NCBI GenBank assembly: GCA_017795105.1
Contig: CP051247.1
Span: 4,682,001 to 4,746,000 of the forward strand
Length of the DNA: 64,000 nt
Direction: 5' to 3'
Source: Planctomycetaceae bacterium
GTDB taxonomy: Bacteria; Planctomycetota; Planctomycetia; Planctomycetales; Planctomycetaceae
The position numbers and the translations under genes were made by a program. The notes beneath the pieces are model-generated. The model saw only the letters and a list, made by a program, of their open reading frames with translations. It made no database searches and was not told where the DNA came from. Shown here piece by piece: positions 44,885-53,228 of the stretch (positions are counted from its first letter, which is position 1; each line of letters opens with the position of its first letter).

Positions 44885-45754
44885 CTACAGCTTGAGTTCG
44901 GAGAGGATCCGCTGGCAGGCTTGCGACTTGTTCAGGGCGTAGAAGTGGATTCCCGGCACCCCGTTGTCGAGCAGTTCCTGGCACTGTTCCACGGCGTGCT
45001 GGACGCCGATTTCGAGCTGAGCTTCCGTGTCGTCCTGAACAGCCTCCAGTTTGTGCGCGAGCCCTGCAGGGAAGTCTGAACCGCACATTTCCGAGATCCG
45101 GCGGATACGGGCGAATTCGGTAATCGGCATGATTCCCGGCACCAGCGGAATCGTGCAGCCCGAGGCGTCGTACCGCTCGCGGAAGGCGAAGAATCGGCTG
45201 TTGTCGAAGAACAATTGCGAGAAGGCCGCATCGGCTCCTGCGTCAATTTTTCGCTTCAAATTCTCCAGGTCCAGATCCGCCGAAAGGCACTCTGGGTGCT
45301 TTTCCGGATAGGCAGCCACTCCGATGCCCATTTCGGGATGATGTTCCCGAATCAGGCTGACCAGTTCATTGGCGTAGGCCAGGCCACCCTCGGCGACCTT
45401 GAACTCCTCTTCGCCTTTGGGAGCATCCCCCCTCAAGGCCATGATATTCTGAATCCCGGCTTCTGAGGCACATTTCAGCCAGTCGACGAGTTCCTCTTTC
45501 GAGGAGCCGACACAGGTGAAGTGAGCCGTGGTCGGGACGTTGTACCGTTGCTGAATCTGTTGACACAGATCGATGGTCCGAGTTCGCGTGCTGCCGCCAG
45601 CTCCGTAGGTACAGGAGATGAATGCCGGCTGGAACTCTCGCAAAGTGTCCAGTGTCTCGATGAGCAGTTCATCCCCTCGGGGAGTCTTCGGCGGGAAGAT
45701 CTCAATCGAGATGACGGGTTTATCGGACTGGAAGAGCTTGGGAAGGGGAATCAT
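44885..45754 (-). CDS. metF: 5,10-methylenetetrahydrofolate reductase
   Basis: The 289-residue TIM-barrel flavoprotein reduces methylene-tetrahydrofolate to methyl-tetrahydrofolate, the methyl donor for MetH. Family motifs are SIEIFPPKT near the N-terminus, FISCTYGAGGSTRTRT, NIMALRGDAPKG, a FFDNSRFFAF stretch and PGIMPITEFARI. The length is normal for the bacterial short form, with no regulatory domain. It is divergent from ahcY across a 399-nt gap and upstream of metH on the same strand. A Shine-Dalgarno box is not obvious. Confidence 0.95.
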   Translation of the reverse strand: MIPLPKLFQSDKPVISIEIFPPKTPRGDELLIETLDTLREFQPAFISCTYGAGGSTRTRTIDLCQQIQQRYNVPTTAHFTCVGSSKEELVDWLKCASEAGIQNIMALRGDAPKGEEEFKVAEGGLAYANELVSLIREHHPEMGIGVAAYPEKHPECLSADLDLENLKRKIDAGADAAFSQLFFDNSRFFAFRERYDASGCTIPLVPGIMPITEFARIRRISEMCGSDFPAGLAHKLEAVQDDTEAQLEIGVQHAVEQCQELLDNGVPGIHFYALNKSQACQRILSELKL

Positions 45755-46153
45755 ACGGGCAACTCAGTGCGACGTTCCGCCGCATCTTGATGGTACTTAA
45801 TGTTTTACCGACAACCGATTCGCGAAAAACCACCGGGGAAAATCATGAATCCGACTTGTTAAGCCGTTCACGATCTTCTATCGTTACGCGGATTCAGAAA
45901 ATTCTGGAAGAGTGTATCAATTCCTCGTGCTGAGACGAGAGACACGCCGGGCCAATCGTTGCGGTTTTGACAGTTTTCGACAAGTGATAGTCGCCCGCCC
46001 TTCTGAGAACAATGGCATTCCGTCGGACTTCACCCTGCTGGTGAACCTCCTGCTCGAGATGCCCTGATTCCCTTTCCGGGACGTCGCAGATTCGACGTCT
46101 CAACCCCTTGGACCTGATTTCTGACTGCCCATTTCCCGACAGGAACATTCCTC
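45755..46153. other. 399-nt divergent regulatory region between metF and ahcY
   Basis: This holds both promoters of two methyl-cycle genes. A TTGACA at 45966-45971 is the best -35-like site toward ahcY, but no well-spaced -10 follows. An AGGAAC box precedes the ahcY ATG. I found no match to the SAH, SAM-I or SAM-II riboswitch cores on either strand. Confidence 0.45.
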
Positions 46154-47482
46154 ATGTCAACAATCGAACTTCTTCCCTACAAGGTCAAGGATCTGGCCAA
46201 AGCTGAGGCCGGACGTAAGGACATCTCGCTGGCAGAAACCGAAATGCCAGGTCTGATGTCGCTCCGCCACAAGTACGGGGAATCGAAGCCACTCGCCGGA
46301 GCCCGCATCGCCGGTTGCCTCCACATGACCACTCAGACCGCCGTGCTGATCGAAACGCTGGTCGCACTCGGGGCAGAAGTTCGCTGGTCGAGCTGTAACA
46401 TCTTCTCGACGCAGGATCACGCCGCTGCCGCCATCGCTGCCGCTGGGATCCCGGTCTTCGCGTGGAAGGGCATGAGCGAAGAAGAATTCGACTGGTGCAT
46501 CGAGCAGACTCTGTTCTGGCCGGACGGCAAGGCTCTGAACATGATTCTGGACGACGGCGGCGACCTGACCGCCATGTGCCACAACAAGTACCCGGAACTG
46601 CTGAAGGATATCCGCGGTCTGACCGAAGAAACCACGACCGGTGTCCATCGTCTGCACCACATGCACAAGCAGGGCAAGCTCGGCGTGCCGGCGATCAACG
46701 TCAACGACTCGGTGACCAAGAGCAAGTTCGACAACCTCTACGGCTGCCGCGAATCGCTGGCCGACGGCATCAAGCGGGCGACCGACATCATGGTCGCCGG
46801 AAAAGTTGTCGTCGTCTGTGGATTCGGCGACGTTGGTAAGGGCTGTGCAGACGCCATGGACGGGCTGGGAGCCCGCGTGATCGTGACTGAAATCGATCCG
46901 ATCTGTGCTCTGCAGGCTGCGATGGAAGGTTACGAAGTCACGACCATGGAAGACGCTGCTGCCCGCGGCGACATCTTCGTCACCACAACCGGCTGCTGCG
47001 ATGTCATTCGTGGCGAGCACATGGATGTGATGAAGCACGAAGCCATCGTCTGCAACATCGGACACTTCGACTCCGAGATTCAGATTGCCTACCTCAATAA
47101 CCGCAAGGACGTTGAGAAGCAGACGATCAAGACTCCGGCTGACGAAGGTGGCCCGGTTCACCGTTACGTCTACCCGGATGGCAAGGCGATTCTGGTTCTG
47201 GCCGAAGGTCGTCTCGTGAACCTCGGCTGTGCGACCGGTCACCCGTCGTTCGTGATGTCGAACAGCTTCACCAACCAGGTCCTCGGACAGATCGCACTCT
47301 GGACCGAAACCGATAAATTCGAAGTCGGCGTGCATGTCCTGCCGAAGGAACTGGACGAAGAAGTCGCCCGTCTGCACCTCGAAAAGCTGGGCGTGAAACT
47401 GACCACGCTGACCAAGGAACAGGCCGAGTACCTCAACATTCCAGTTGAAGGTCCTTACAAGCCGGAATACTACCGCTACTAA
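46154..47482 (+). CDS. ahcY: Adenosylhomocysteinase
   Basis: The 442-residue NAD-dependent enzyme splits S-adenosylhomocysteine into adenosine and homocysteine, relieving methyltransferase inhibition. Key parts are NIFSTQDHAAAAI, DDGGDLT, the NAD loop GFGDVGKGCADA, and the C-terminal KPEYYRY ending in Tyr. The N-terminus and length are typical of the bacterial enzyme. With metH and metF it completes a methionine-cycle cluster: AhcY supplies homocysteine and MetH remethylates it. A hairpin follows the stop. Confidence 0.96.
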   Translation: MSTIELLPYKVKDLAKAEAGRKDISLAETEMPGLMSLRHKYGESKPLAGARIAGCLHMTTQTAVLIETLVALGAEVRWSSCNIFSTQDHAAAAIAAAGIPVFAWKGMSEEEFDWCIEQTLFWPDGKALNMILDDGGDLTAMCHNKYPELLKDIRGLTEETTTGVHRLHHMHKQGKLGVPAINVNDSVTKSKFDNLYGCRESLADGIKRATDIMVAGKVVVVCGFGDVGKGCADAMDGLGARVIVTEIDPICALQAAMEGYEVTTMEDAAARGDIFVTTTGCCDVIRGEHMDVMKHEAIVCNIGHFDSEIQIAYLNNRKDVEKQTIKTPADEGGPVHRYVYPDGKAILVLAEGRLVNLGCATGHPSFVMSNSFTNQVLGQIALWTETDKFEVGVHVLPKELDEEVARLHLEKLGVKLTTLTKEQAEYLNIPVEGPYKPEYYRY

Positions 47483-47511
47483 GATGCGGACTGCGTAAAT
47501 TGAACGATCGC

Positions 47512-47537
47512 CATGGCCACGCTCTTGCGTGGCCATG
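47512..47537 (+). repeat. Perfect hairpin repeat after ahcY
   Basis: An 11-bp perfect stem CATGGCCACGC/GCGTGGCCATG has a 4-nt loop, 30 nt after the ahcY stop. No T-run follows. The form matches the hairpins at 62285 and 62526 (stem CATGCCCACG), so it is probably a member of the same dispersed hairpin family that may protect or end the ahcY mRNA. Confidence 0.7.
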
Positions 47538-47678
47538 TGTCGTTTCAGGCTCGGGGCATAGCCCGGTTCTGTGGAGGATAATGGTCGAAAAACGATCTTG
47601 CCTGCCAGATCCGCTGGTGATCCAGTACAATCACTCGTCCATGGAAGAGACGCCGGATAACTTCTTCTGGAGTACGCG

Positions 47679-48932
47679 ATGCGCATGATGACGAGATGGA
47701 TGCTGGCTCTGACTGCAGCCGTGATGATCGGGCTGCCCGTCCTGGCGGATGAACCTGCCGCTGTCGAGGAAAAACCGAAGGGCCCCGAAGCGAGGTTTGG
47801 CGTCGCTCCTCCGGCCGAGGACTTCATTCCGGACGAACTTCAGGAACCGGTTTCGCAGGAGGAAATCAACGCGGCTCTCAAACGGGGCGTCGATTATCTC
47901 CTCGCCGATCAGAACGACGATGGTTCCTGGGGTTCCCCGACCCGTACCAAGGGACTCAACATCTACGCCCCAATCCCCGGCGCTCATCATGCTTTCCGCA
48001 TGGGCACAACGGCACTTGCTCTGGCAGCTCTCCTGGAACTGGAGCCGCAGTTTCCGGAGACGTCCGAAGCGATCGATCTGGCCGAAGGGTTCGTGATTGA
48101 GAAGCTCCCGTATCTGCGGCGAGCCGATCAGACCGCGATCTATAACGTCTGGGGGCACGCTTATGCTCTCATGGCTCTTGCCCGGATGCATGATCGGAAC
48201 GCCGACGATGAGAAAATGCAGTCGCAGATCGCCGATCTGATCAAGCAGCAGTTCGACATGCTGACCCGCTATGAATCGGTCGACGGCGGCTGGGGCTATT
48301 ACGACTTCCGTTATGGAGCCAAGCGACCTTCCAGCGATTCGATCAGTTTCGTCGCAGCGACGGTGCTGGTGGCGTTCAAGGAAGTGAGCGAACGCGGTTT
48401 CGAGCCGCCGGAAGCCGTCCGCAAACGGGCGATAGCGGCGATTGAGCGCCAGCAGAAGAACGACTTCAGTTATCTCTACGGAGAGTATCTGAAGTATTCC
48501 CCGGTGCATCCCGTGAATCGTCCCGGCGGCAGTCTTGGACGGTCGCAAGCGTGCAATCTGGCTTTACGAATCTGGGGCGATGAAGAGATCACCGATGAAG
48601 TTCTGAAGGAATGGCTCGAACGGTTGATCGTCCGCAACGGTTGGCTCGATATCGGTCGTAAGCGTCCGATCCCGCATGAATCGTGGTTCGCCGTCGCCGG
48701 TTACTTCTACTACTACGGCCACTTCTACGGCTCGATGTGCCTGCAAGAGTTGCCGGCCGAAGACCGAGCCCAGTTCGCTTATCCTCTCACGCGAATGATG
48801 CTCGAACGACAGGAGAAAGACGGCTCCTGGTGGGACTATCCGCTTTACGATTACCACCAGCCATACGGAACCGGCTTCGCACTGATGACGCTGAGCCGAT
48901 ATCGGGTGGACGCTGAGACGGCTTCGGAGTAG
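47679..48932 (+). CDS. Secreted squalene-cyclase-fold (alpha/alpha toroid) protein
   Basis: The 417-residue protein has a signal peptide (about 1-24). The mature part has repeats of the prenyltransferase/squalene-oxidase type: LLADQNDDGSWG, RYESVDGGWGYYDF and LERQEKDGSWWDYPLYDY. The catalytic DXDD motif of true squalene-hopene cyclases is absent, so it is probably not a cyclase. Proteins like this are common in planctomycetes, with unknown roles. A GGAG box precedes the ATG. It follows ahcY on the same strand but is unlikely to share its role. Confidence 0.8.
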   Translation: MRMMTRWMLALTAAVMIGLPVLADEPAAVEEKPKGPEARFGVAPPAEDFIPDELQEPVSQEEINAALKRGVDYLLADQNDDGSWGSPTRTKGLNIYAPIPGAHHAFRMGTTALALAALLELEPQFPETSEAIDLAEGFVIEKLPYLRRADQTAIYNVWGHAYALMALARMHDRNADDEKMQSQIADLIKQQFDMLTRYESVDGGWGYYDFRYGAKRPSSDSISFVAATVLVAFKEVSERGFEPPEAVRKRAIAAIERQQKNDFSYLYGEYLKYSPVHPVNRPGGSLGRSQACNLALRIWGDEEITDEVLKEWLERLIVRNGWLDIGRKRPIPHESWFAVAGYFYYYGHFYGSMCLQELPAEDRAQFAYPLTRMMLERQEKDGSWWDYPLYDYHQPYGTGFALMTLSRYRVDAETASE

Positions 48933-48970
48933 CTGTTGATTGAAGCAGTCTCCTCCGCCTCCACTTTGTT

Positions 48971-49026
48971 CCCCCGCCCCCGTCGGGGGAGAGGTTTAGG
49001 GTGAGGGGGAATGCAGGTGATCTGCT
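48971..49026 (-). repeat. CCCTCACCCT-type dispersed repeat, copy 2 (inverted)
   Basis: The reverse complement of 48971-49026 reads AGCAGATCACCTGCATT, a CCCCCTCACCCT stretch, then a CTCCCCCGACGGGGGCGGGG hairpin. This matches the copy at 44728-44778 in the opposite direction. Confidence 0.75.
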
Positions 49027-49048
49027 CCACGGGTCGATTGCGATCTTT

Positions 49049-49140
49049 TGTGGCTTCGCCACCCCGGTTGAATCAACCGCGTCTGTGGCCGCTTCCTGTG
49101 GCTCCGCCAGCCCGACGCCCGCGTCTGAGCCATCCCGGTT
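49049..49140. repeat. Degenerate REPIN-like end
   Basis: The stretch TGTGGCTTCGCCACCCCGG, then TTGAATCAACC, matches one end of the REPIN-like elements at 10446 and 40684. The remaining part is diverged, with a second, weaker GTGGC-type hairpin. It lies between the cyclase-fold gene and the glucokinase stop. Confidence 0.6.
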
Positions 49141-49150
49141 GGAGTCGGTT

Positions 49151-50137
49151 TTAGAAAATCGGCTGTCCGTCGGAGAGCAGTTTGGCGACGTGAGCGGCTC
49201 CGAGTAATGGGGCCCGGTTTGTCATGATGACGTAGACGGGAACCTTCTTGAGGACCGACTGCAGGCGGCCTTTGTGGCGGAAGGCGTCGCGGAACGTCTC
49301 GCTGTCGAGCAGCGGCAAGATCTTTGGAGCGATACCGCCGCCGATGTAGATCCCACCGACCGCCATGATCTTCAACGCCAGATTTCCCGCTTCGGCTCCG
49401 TAAAGGCCGACGAAGATCTCCATCGTCCGAATGCAGGCCGGACATTGTTCGTCGAGGGCAGCAGCCGTGATGACGGCGGCCGGGATCTCTTCTTTCATCT
49501 TGTCGAGCACGGCCTGAGACGGCTTCTCGCGATAGGTATTCACGAGGAACTCAAAAATGTTCTCGATGCCCGGTCCGGACAGCACGCGTTCCCATGAAAC
49601 ATGATGGTACTTGTTGCGGAGGAAGCTCAGCAGAGCGTCCTCTTCGTGCGACTGCGGCGAGAAATCGGCGTGGCCGCCTTCGCTGGCGAAGGGATGGTAC
49701 CGTGTGCCGTACCAGATTCCGGCTTCTCCCAGCCCCGTGCCCGCAGCGATGACGCCGCGGTTCTCGTCGACCTTTCGGCCTTCGTGAATGCAGACCAGAT
49801 CCTTGGGTTGCAACGTCTCGACCGACCAAGCCATTGCTTCCAGGTCATTAGCCAGATGAACGCGGTCGGTGCCAACGACGGACACCAGGTTTCTCTGCTC
49901 GACAGTCCAGGGCAGGTTGATGGTCTTGCAGACGCCCTCTTCGACCGGGCCGGCCAGTCCGAAACAGGCGGCTTCGACCTGAACCTGATGCTTCTCCAGA
50001 TAGGACGAGACGATTTCCTGCAAACCGGAAAAGGTGGCTGAGGGAAAACGTTCTTCGTGCAGCGCCTCGCCGGGGCGATCTTTGTCGAACAGCGCGAGAA
50101 TAGTCTTGGTGCCGCCGGTGTCTCCTGCCAGAAGCAT
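49151..50137 (-). CDS. glk: Glucokinase (ROK/Glk-type)
   Basis: The 328-residue enzyme phosphorylates glucose with ATP. The phosphate-binding segment LLAGDTGGTKT starts the protein, FGLAGPVEEG follows, and NDLEAMAW, GTGLGEAGI, EGGHADF and GPGIENIFEF are the further Glk motifs, including the catalytic Asp of NDLEA. The length matches the bacterial Glk group rather than ROK, since no ROK CXCGXXGC zinc motif is seen. A GGAGG box precedes the ATG. The glucose could come from glucan turnover, in line with the sucrose and amylosucrase genes, but the genes are 43 kb apart. Confidence 0.93.
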   Translation of the reverse strand: MLLAGDTGGTKTILALFDKDRPGEALHEERFPSATFSGLQEIVSSYLEKHQVQVEAACFGLAGPVEEGVCKTINLPWTVEQRNLVSVVGTDRVHLANDLEAMAWSVETLQPKDLVCIHEGRKVDENRGVIAAGTGLGEAGIWYGTRYHPFASEGGHADFSPQSHEEDALLSFLRNKYHHVSWERVLSGPGIENIFEFLVNTYREKPSQAVLDKMKEEIPAAVITAAALDEQCPACIRTMEIFVGLYGAEAGNLALKIMAVGGIYIGGGIAPKILPLLDSETFRDAFRHKGRLQSVLKKVPVYVIMTNRAPLLGAAHVAKLLSDGQPIF

Positions 50138-50263
50138 GCGAATCCTCCAGATGCCGAGGGTCAGTGGGGAGAGGTGGCGGATGATATCCCGTCAGAAATG
50201 CCTCAACAAGGCTGCCTGCGGATTGCCTCCCCCAAGAGGATGTGCCACGGCCGCGGTGGGCGT

Positions 50264-51361
50264 CTACGAACTCGAAGAACCCTCTCCTCCCGACGGAGAC
50301 TGCAGAAAGATGGCATTGTCTTTCACATGGTCGTCGGGAAGGTCGTTCAGCACGTCGGTCGGATCGTACCGCTGGCCTTCCATGTTCTCAAGGACCTTCT
50401 GAGCCTCGTCGTCCAACGGGGGAAACTGTTCCTTCATCCGGGACTGAAACAATCGATCGCCATGGCTGTAGGCCGAGACAAGCAAAATGGTGCCGAGCCC
50501 GAAGAAGGCCGCGAACAGAATGATATAGGGCTGAAGTCCCGTGCCGCTGGGAGCCACACGGACCACCACGTTCGAGTCGACGCGAGCGGAGAGAATCAGC
50601 GGGGCGATGTGCATGCCACCCTGGGAAGCGTAGCTGTACTGCTTGAAGAAGTAGCCGATCGCTTTGATCGGGACGTTCACGTTCTCGCCGACCGGCAGCC
50701 GTTCATCGATTGATTTGGCCACAATTCGCCACGGCTCGCTGCCGGAGTCGTCGGTGGTGATCCAGATTTCATACAGCTTGCGGATTCCGTACTGATTCTC
50801 CGTCGCCTCGAGCGGAAGGATGCGGCGAGCCGTCCCCTTGAGTTGAACGAGTTCGCCGCGATAACGATCCGGCTCGTGAATCAGGTTGACGTGCAGCACA
50901 TCACTGCGGGCAGACCGGCCGAGCAGGTCTTCATCGAGCCGCGTGACATGAGCAAGGACCCGATAGTACGAGTCGGCTTCATCGGCTCGGAGTCCAATGT
51001 ACTGATCGTCGACGTTGGTCAGCCAGTTCTCAGGAATCTCGACCGGTGATGTTGTGTTGTTGTTTTCGACCGGAAGTGGATTGACCTGAGGAGGTGGTTC
51101 CCCGGGCGTGGAAAACGGATTGGGAGCAGACGGAGCTTCGTTACTTTCAAATCGTGGAGCTGAATCGAGATCCGAGTCAGGATCGGCCTGGTTCACGGCC
51201 GTTTCGTTGTCGGGAGGAATCAGCCAGTGCCACGATTCGGGACGAGCCGCCCAGATCACCGCGATCACCACGAATGACAACACCGCGACCATGCCGAGCA
51301 GACGTCGCTGGTCTTGCCGGTTGAGATAAGGAGCAGGTTCGCGGGGATCATCGAAACGCAT
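50264..51361 (-). CDS. Bitopic/polytopic membrane protein of unknown function
   Basis: The product is 365 residues from ATG 51361; the frame extends five codons further. A short cytoplasmic N-terminus with Asn/Arg/Gln (about 1-21) precedes a membrane helix (about 23-40), then an acidic linker. A soluble beta-rich domain (about 130-285; YRVLAHVTRLDEDLLGRS, LIHEPDRYRGELVQLKGTAR) follows, and a second membrane helix lies near 300-325 (IILFAAFFGLGTILL). The C-terminal 40 residues are acidic and Ser-rich. The soluble part looks like an OB-type fold. I recognise no family. It is upstream of glucokinase on the same strand. Confidence 0.7.
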   Translation of the reverse strand: MRFDDPREPAPYLNRQDQRRLLGMVAVLSFVVIAVIWAARPESWHWLIPPDNETAVNQADPDSDLDSAPRFESNEAPSAPNPFSTPGEPPPQVNPLPVENNNTTSPVEIPENWLTNVDDQYIGLRADEADSYYRVLAHVTRLDEDLLGRSARSDVLHVNLIHEPDRYRGELVQLKGTARRILPLEATENQYGIRKLYEIWITTDDSGSEPWRIVAKSIDERLPVGENVNVPIKAIGYFFKQYSYASQGGMHIAPLILSARVDSNVVVRVAPSGTGLQPYIILFAAFFGLGTILLVSAYSHGDRLFQSRMKEQFPPLDDEAQKVLENMEGQRYDPTDVLNDLPDDHVKDNAIFLQSPSGGEGSSSS

Positions 51362-51671
51362 GATGGACCTCGGCACCGCAGGGATGCCAGCTCGGTTTAC
51401 GCGGTTGGAGCAGGGGAGAAGACGTTTTGCGTCCTGTACTCAAACTTTAGCGACCGGGCAGCTTAAGGAGAATATCGAAAATATTCTAAAAAAAATTGGC
51501 CCGACCGAAAACCTGACCTAGGTTTGAGTAGGACTGCTGCTGAGCACTCCTGACCGGTTGAGCACAAGTTTTTCACGGTTGTTCGATCGGGCCCTCCTTA
51601 CGGGTGTCACTCGTGTCCTGACGGCGCGAGAAATAATGTGTCAGGTTAGAAAAATTTGAGAGGTAACCCAG
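51362..51671. other. 310-nt control region upstream of the Flp pilin gene
   Basis: Features seen are an A/T-rich block (51475-51498) that could act as an UP element, an inverted repeat AAACCT-N5-AGGTTT (51509-51525), and a GAGAGG ribosome-binding site before the flp ATG. No confident sigma-70 or sigma-54 promoter is identified. It also carries the divergent promoter of the 365-residue membrane protein gene. Confidence 0.45.
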
Positions 51672-51845
<174 letters not shown>

Positions 51846-51918
51846 GTCTGAAGACAACCGATTCTCCACCGTTCACCTAGCGGGCATTTCGTGATCGGAG
51901 GAGAGTCAGCTGGAATCA

Positions 51919-51952
51919 ATGGGCTGTCAGGCGTTCGGGTCTGGCAGCCCAT
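51919..51952 (+). terminator. Stem-loop downstream of flp
   Basis: A 12-bp stem with one wobble pair (51919-51930 with 51941-51952, ATGGGCTGTCAG with CTGGCAGCCCAT) has a 10-nt loop. There is no T-run. Between an abundant pilin mRNA and the rest of the tad genes, it may act as an attenuator or mRNA stabiliser. Confidence 0.55.
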
Positions 51953-52046
51953 CTTCCCGCGCCCGGACCCTGCTGGTCCGCTGGTCGCGACTCAAAATGC
52001 CCCTGCTTATTTCTTTGCCTCTATATTAGTGAAGTCGAGAAACATC

Positions 52047-52148
52047 ATGTTTCCCTTCTGGTGCGACACCTTGTTTACCAGCGTCTGCCAGGCATTCCCC
52101 GTTCTCGTCGGAATGCTGATGTGGCTGTTCTCCTGCACGGGACGCTGA
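52047..52148 (+). CDS. Possible 33-residue hydrophobic peptide
   Basis: ATG 52047 to TGA 52148 gives MFPFWCDTLFTSVCQAF, then a hydrophobic run and SCTGR. It has three cysteines and a plausible single membrane segment. No Shine-Dalgarno box is strong, and a TATATT at 52022-52027 is the only promoter-like sequence. It lies in the 599-nt gap between flp and the prepilin peptidase gene. The rest of that gap shows only a 12-bp palindrome at 52279-52290. It could equally be chance. Confidence 0.25.
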   Translation: MFPFWCDTLFTSVCQAFPVLVGMLMWLFSCTGR

Positions 52149-52444
52149 CGAATTCTTCCTCCGCTCGGCCTGTTCGCTGAGAGGCCGATGCTTCCGCGCG
52201 CCGGAATAAAACCGCTTCTGCTTGACGCTGCGCACGCGCATTCCGACCGTTCTTCACCTCGCGATCCGCCCTCCGCAGAATTCCGGAATTTTTCCCGCAG
52301 ACTGCCCAATCGCGACCTATGTTTGCAGAGCAGTTCTTCCGTATTCCGCGACAGAGGAGTCACTGTCGCGATGACTGCGGCTGGAGAATGATCTCCAGCG
52401 ACTGAACGATGCCCCTCATCAAGCAGGCCGAAAGGTGACAACTC

Positions 52445-52993
52445 ATGGATTGGCAATTCTTACTCGAAAACTGGCACGTGAAACTGGTGGCTGTGATTCT
52501 GATCGTGGCTGCCTGGATCGATGGTAAGGAACTGCGGGTTCCGAACTGGATCACGTTCCCGATGGTCTTTTGCGGACTGATTTACTCCACGTGGATGGGC
52601 GGACTGAATGGCCTGGGCGATGGGCTCTGGGGCATGACGGTCGGTCTGCTGACATTGCTCCCGCTGTACGCCGTGGGCGGCATGGGAGCCGGTGATGTGA
52701 AACTGATGGCCGGCATCGGTGCCTGGCTCGGAGCAGCTGTCACCTGGCACGCCTTCTGTGTCTCCGTGATCGTCGGAGCCATCATGGCCGTCATCATGGT
52801 GCTCTACCGCCGCAGCTGGCAGCGACATTACTCGAACTTCCTGATGATCGTCTTTGAGTTCCTGACCATCCGGAAGCCAGCCGAACTGTACAAAATTGCC
52901 GCCGAACGCAAGCCGCAGATGCTGCTGCTGCCATACGGCATTCCCATCTGCATCGGGTCGATCGCGTACTTCTTCTACGCCGGCATGATATAA
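52445..52993 (+). CDS. cpaA: CpaA/TadV-type prepilin peptidase (A24)
   Basis: The 182-residue membrane aspartyl protease processes Flp prepilin. The two catalytic aspartates are in AAWIDGKELRVPNW and in the GxGD motif GGMGAGDVK. About five or six hydrophobic segments are present. The long N-terminal methyltransferase part of PilD is absent, as expected for CpaA/TadV. An AAAGGTGA box precedes the ATG. It is the second gene of the tad locus. Confidence 0.92.
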   Translation: MDWQFLLENWHVKLVAVILIVAAWIDGKELRVPNWITFPMVFCGLIYSTWMGGLNGLGDGLWGMTVGLLTLLPLYAVGGMGAGDVKLMAGIGAWLGAAVTWHAFCVSVIVGAIMAVIMVLYRRSWQRHYSNFLMIVFEFLTIRKPAELYKIAAERKPQMLLLPYGIPICIGSIAYFFYAGMI

Positions 52994-53228
52994 GCGGACG
53001 GCGTGGAAGCTCACGACAACTGTGAGCTGGGAAGATTGGGTGGTTTGTGGTGATTGAGCGCGAATCCGTCATCTTCAAACCATCCGATACGTCCGTCATA
53101 AGTTGAAGAGTTTAACAATCTACAGCCGATGAAGTGACACAGCGGACTTTGCGCCGCGTGTTCTCTCGGTCATTTTCGATCGCAGCGAGGAGCTGCCGGT
53201 CAGTCAGGTACTGATCGAGGGGATAGCC

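Noticed and set aside
45755..46153. SAH or SAM riboswitch upstream of ahcY or metF
   Set aside because: None of the conserved core sequences of SAH, SAM-I or SAM-II could be matched on either strand. The only pattern is a lone TTGACA.
46157..47827. 556-residue antisense open frame over ahcY
   Set aside because: The sense strand encodes a complete adenosylhomocysteinase. The antisense frame has no known motif and is a codon-composition shadow.
47679..48932. Squalene-hopene cyclase assignment
   Set aside because: The repeat fold is similar, but the DXDD catalytic motif is missing and a signal peptide is present, so I describe it only as cyclase-fold.
51475..51525. Sigma-54 promoter for flp
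   Set aside because: TTGGCCCGACCG has GG but no GC at the required -12 distance.
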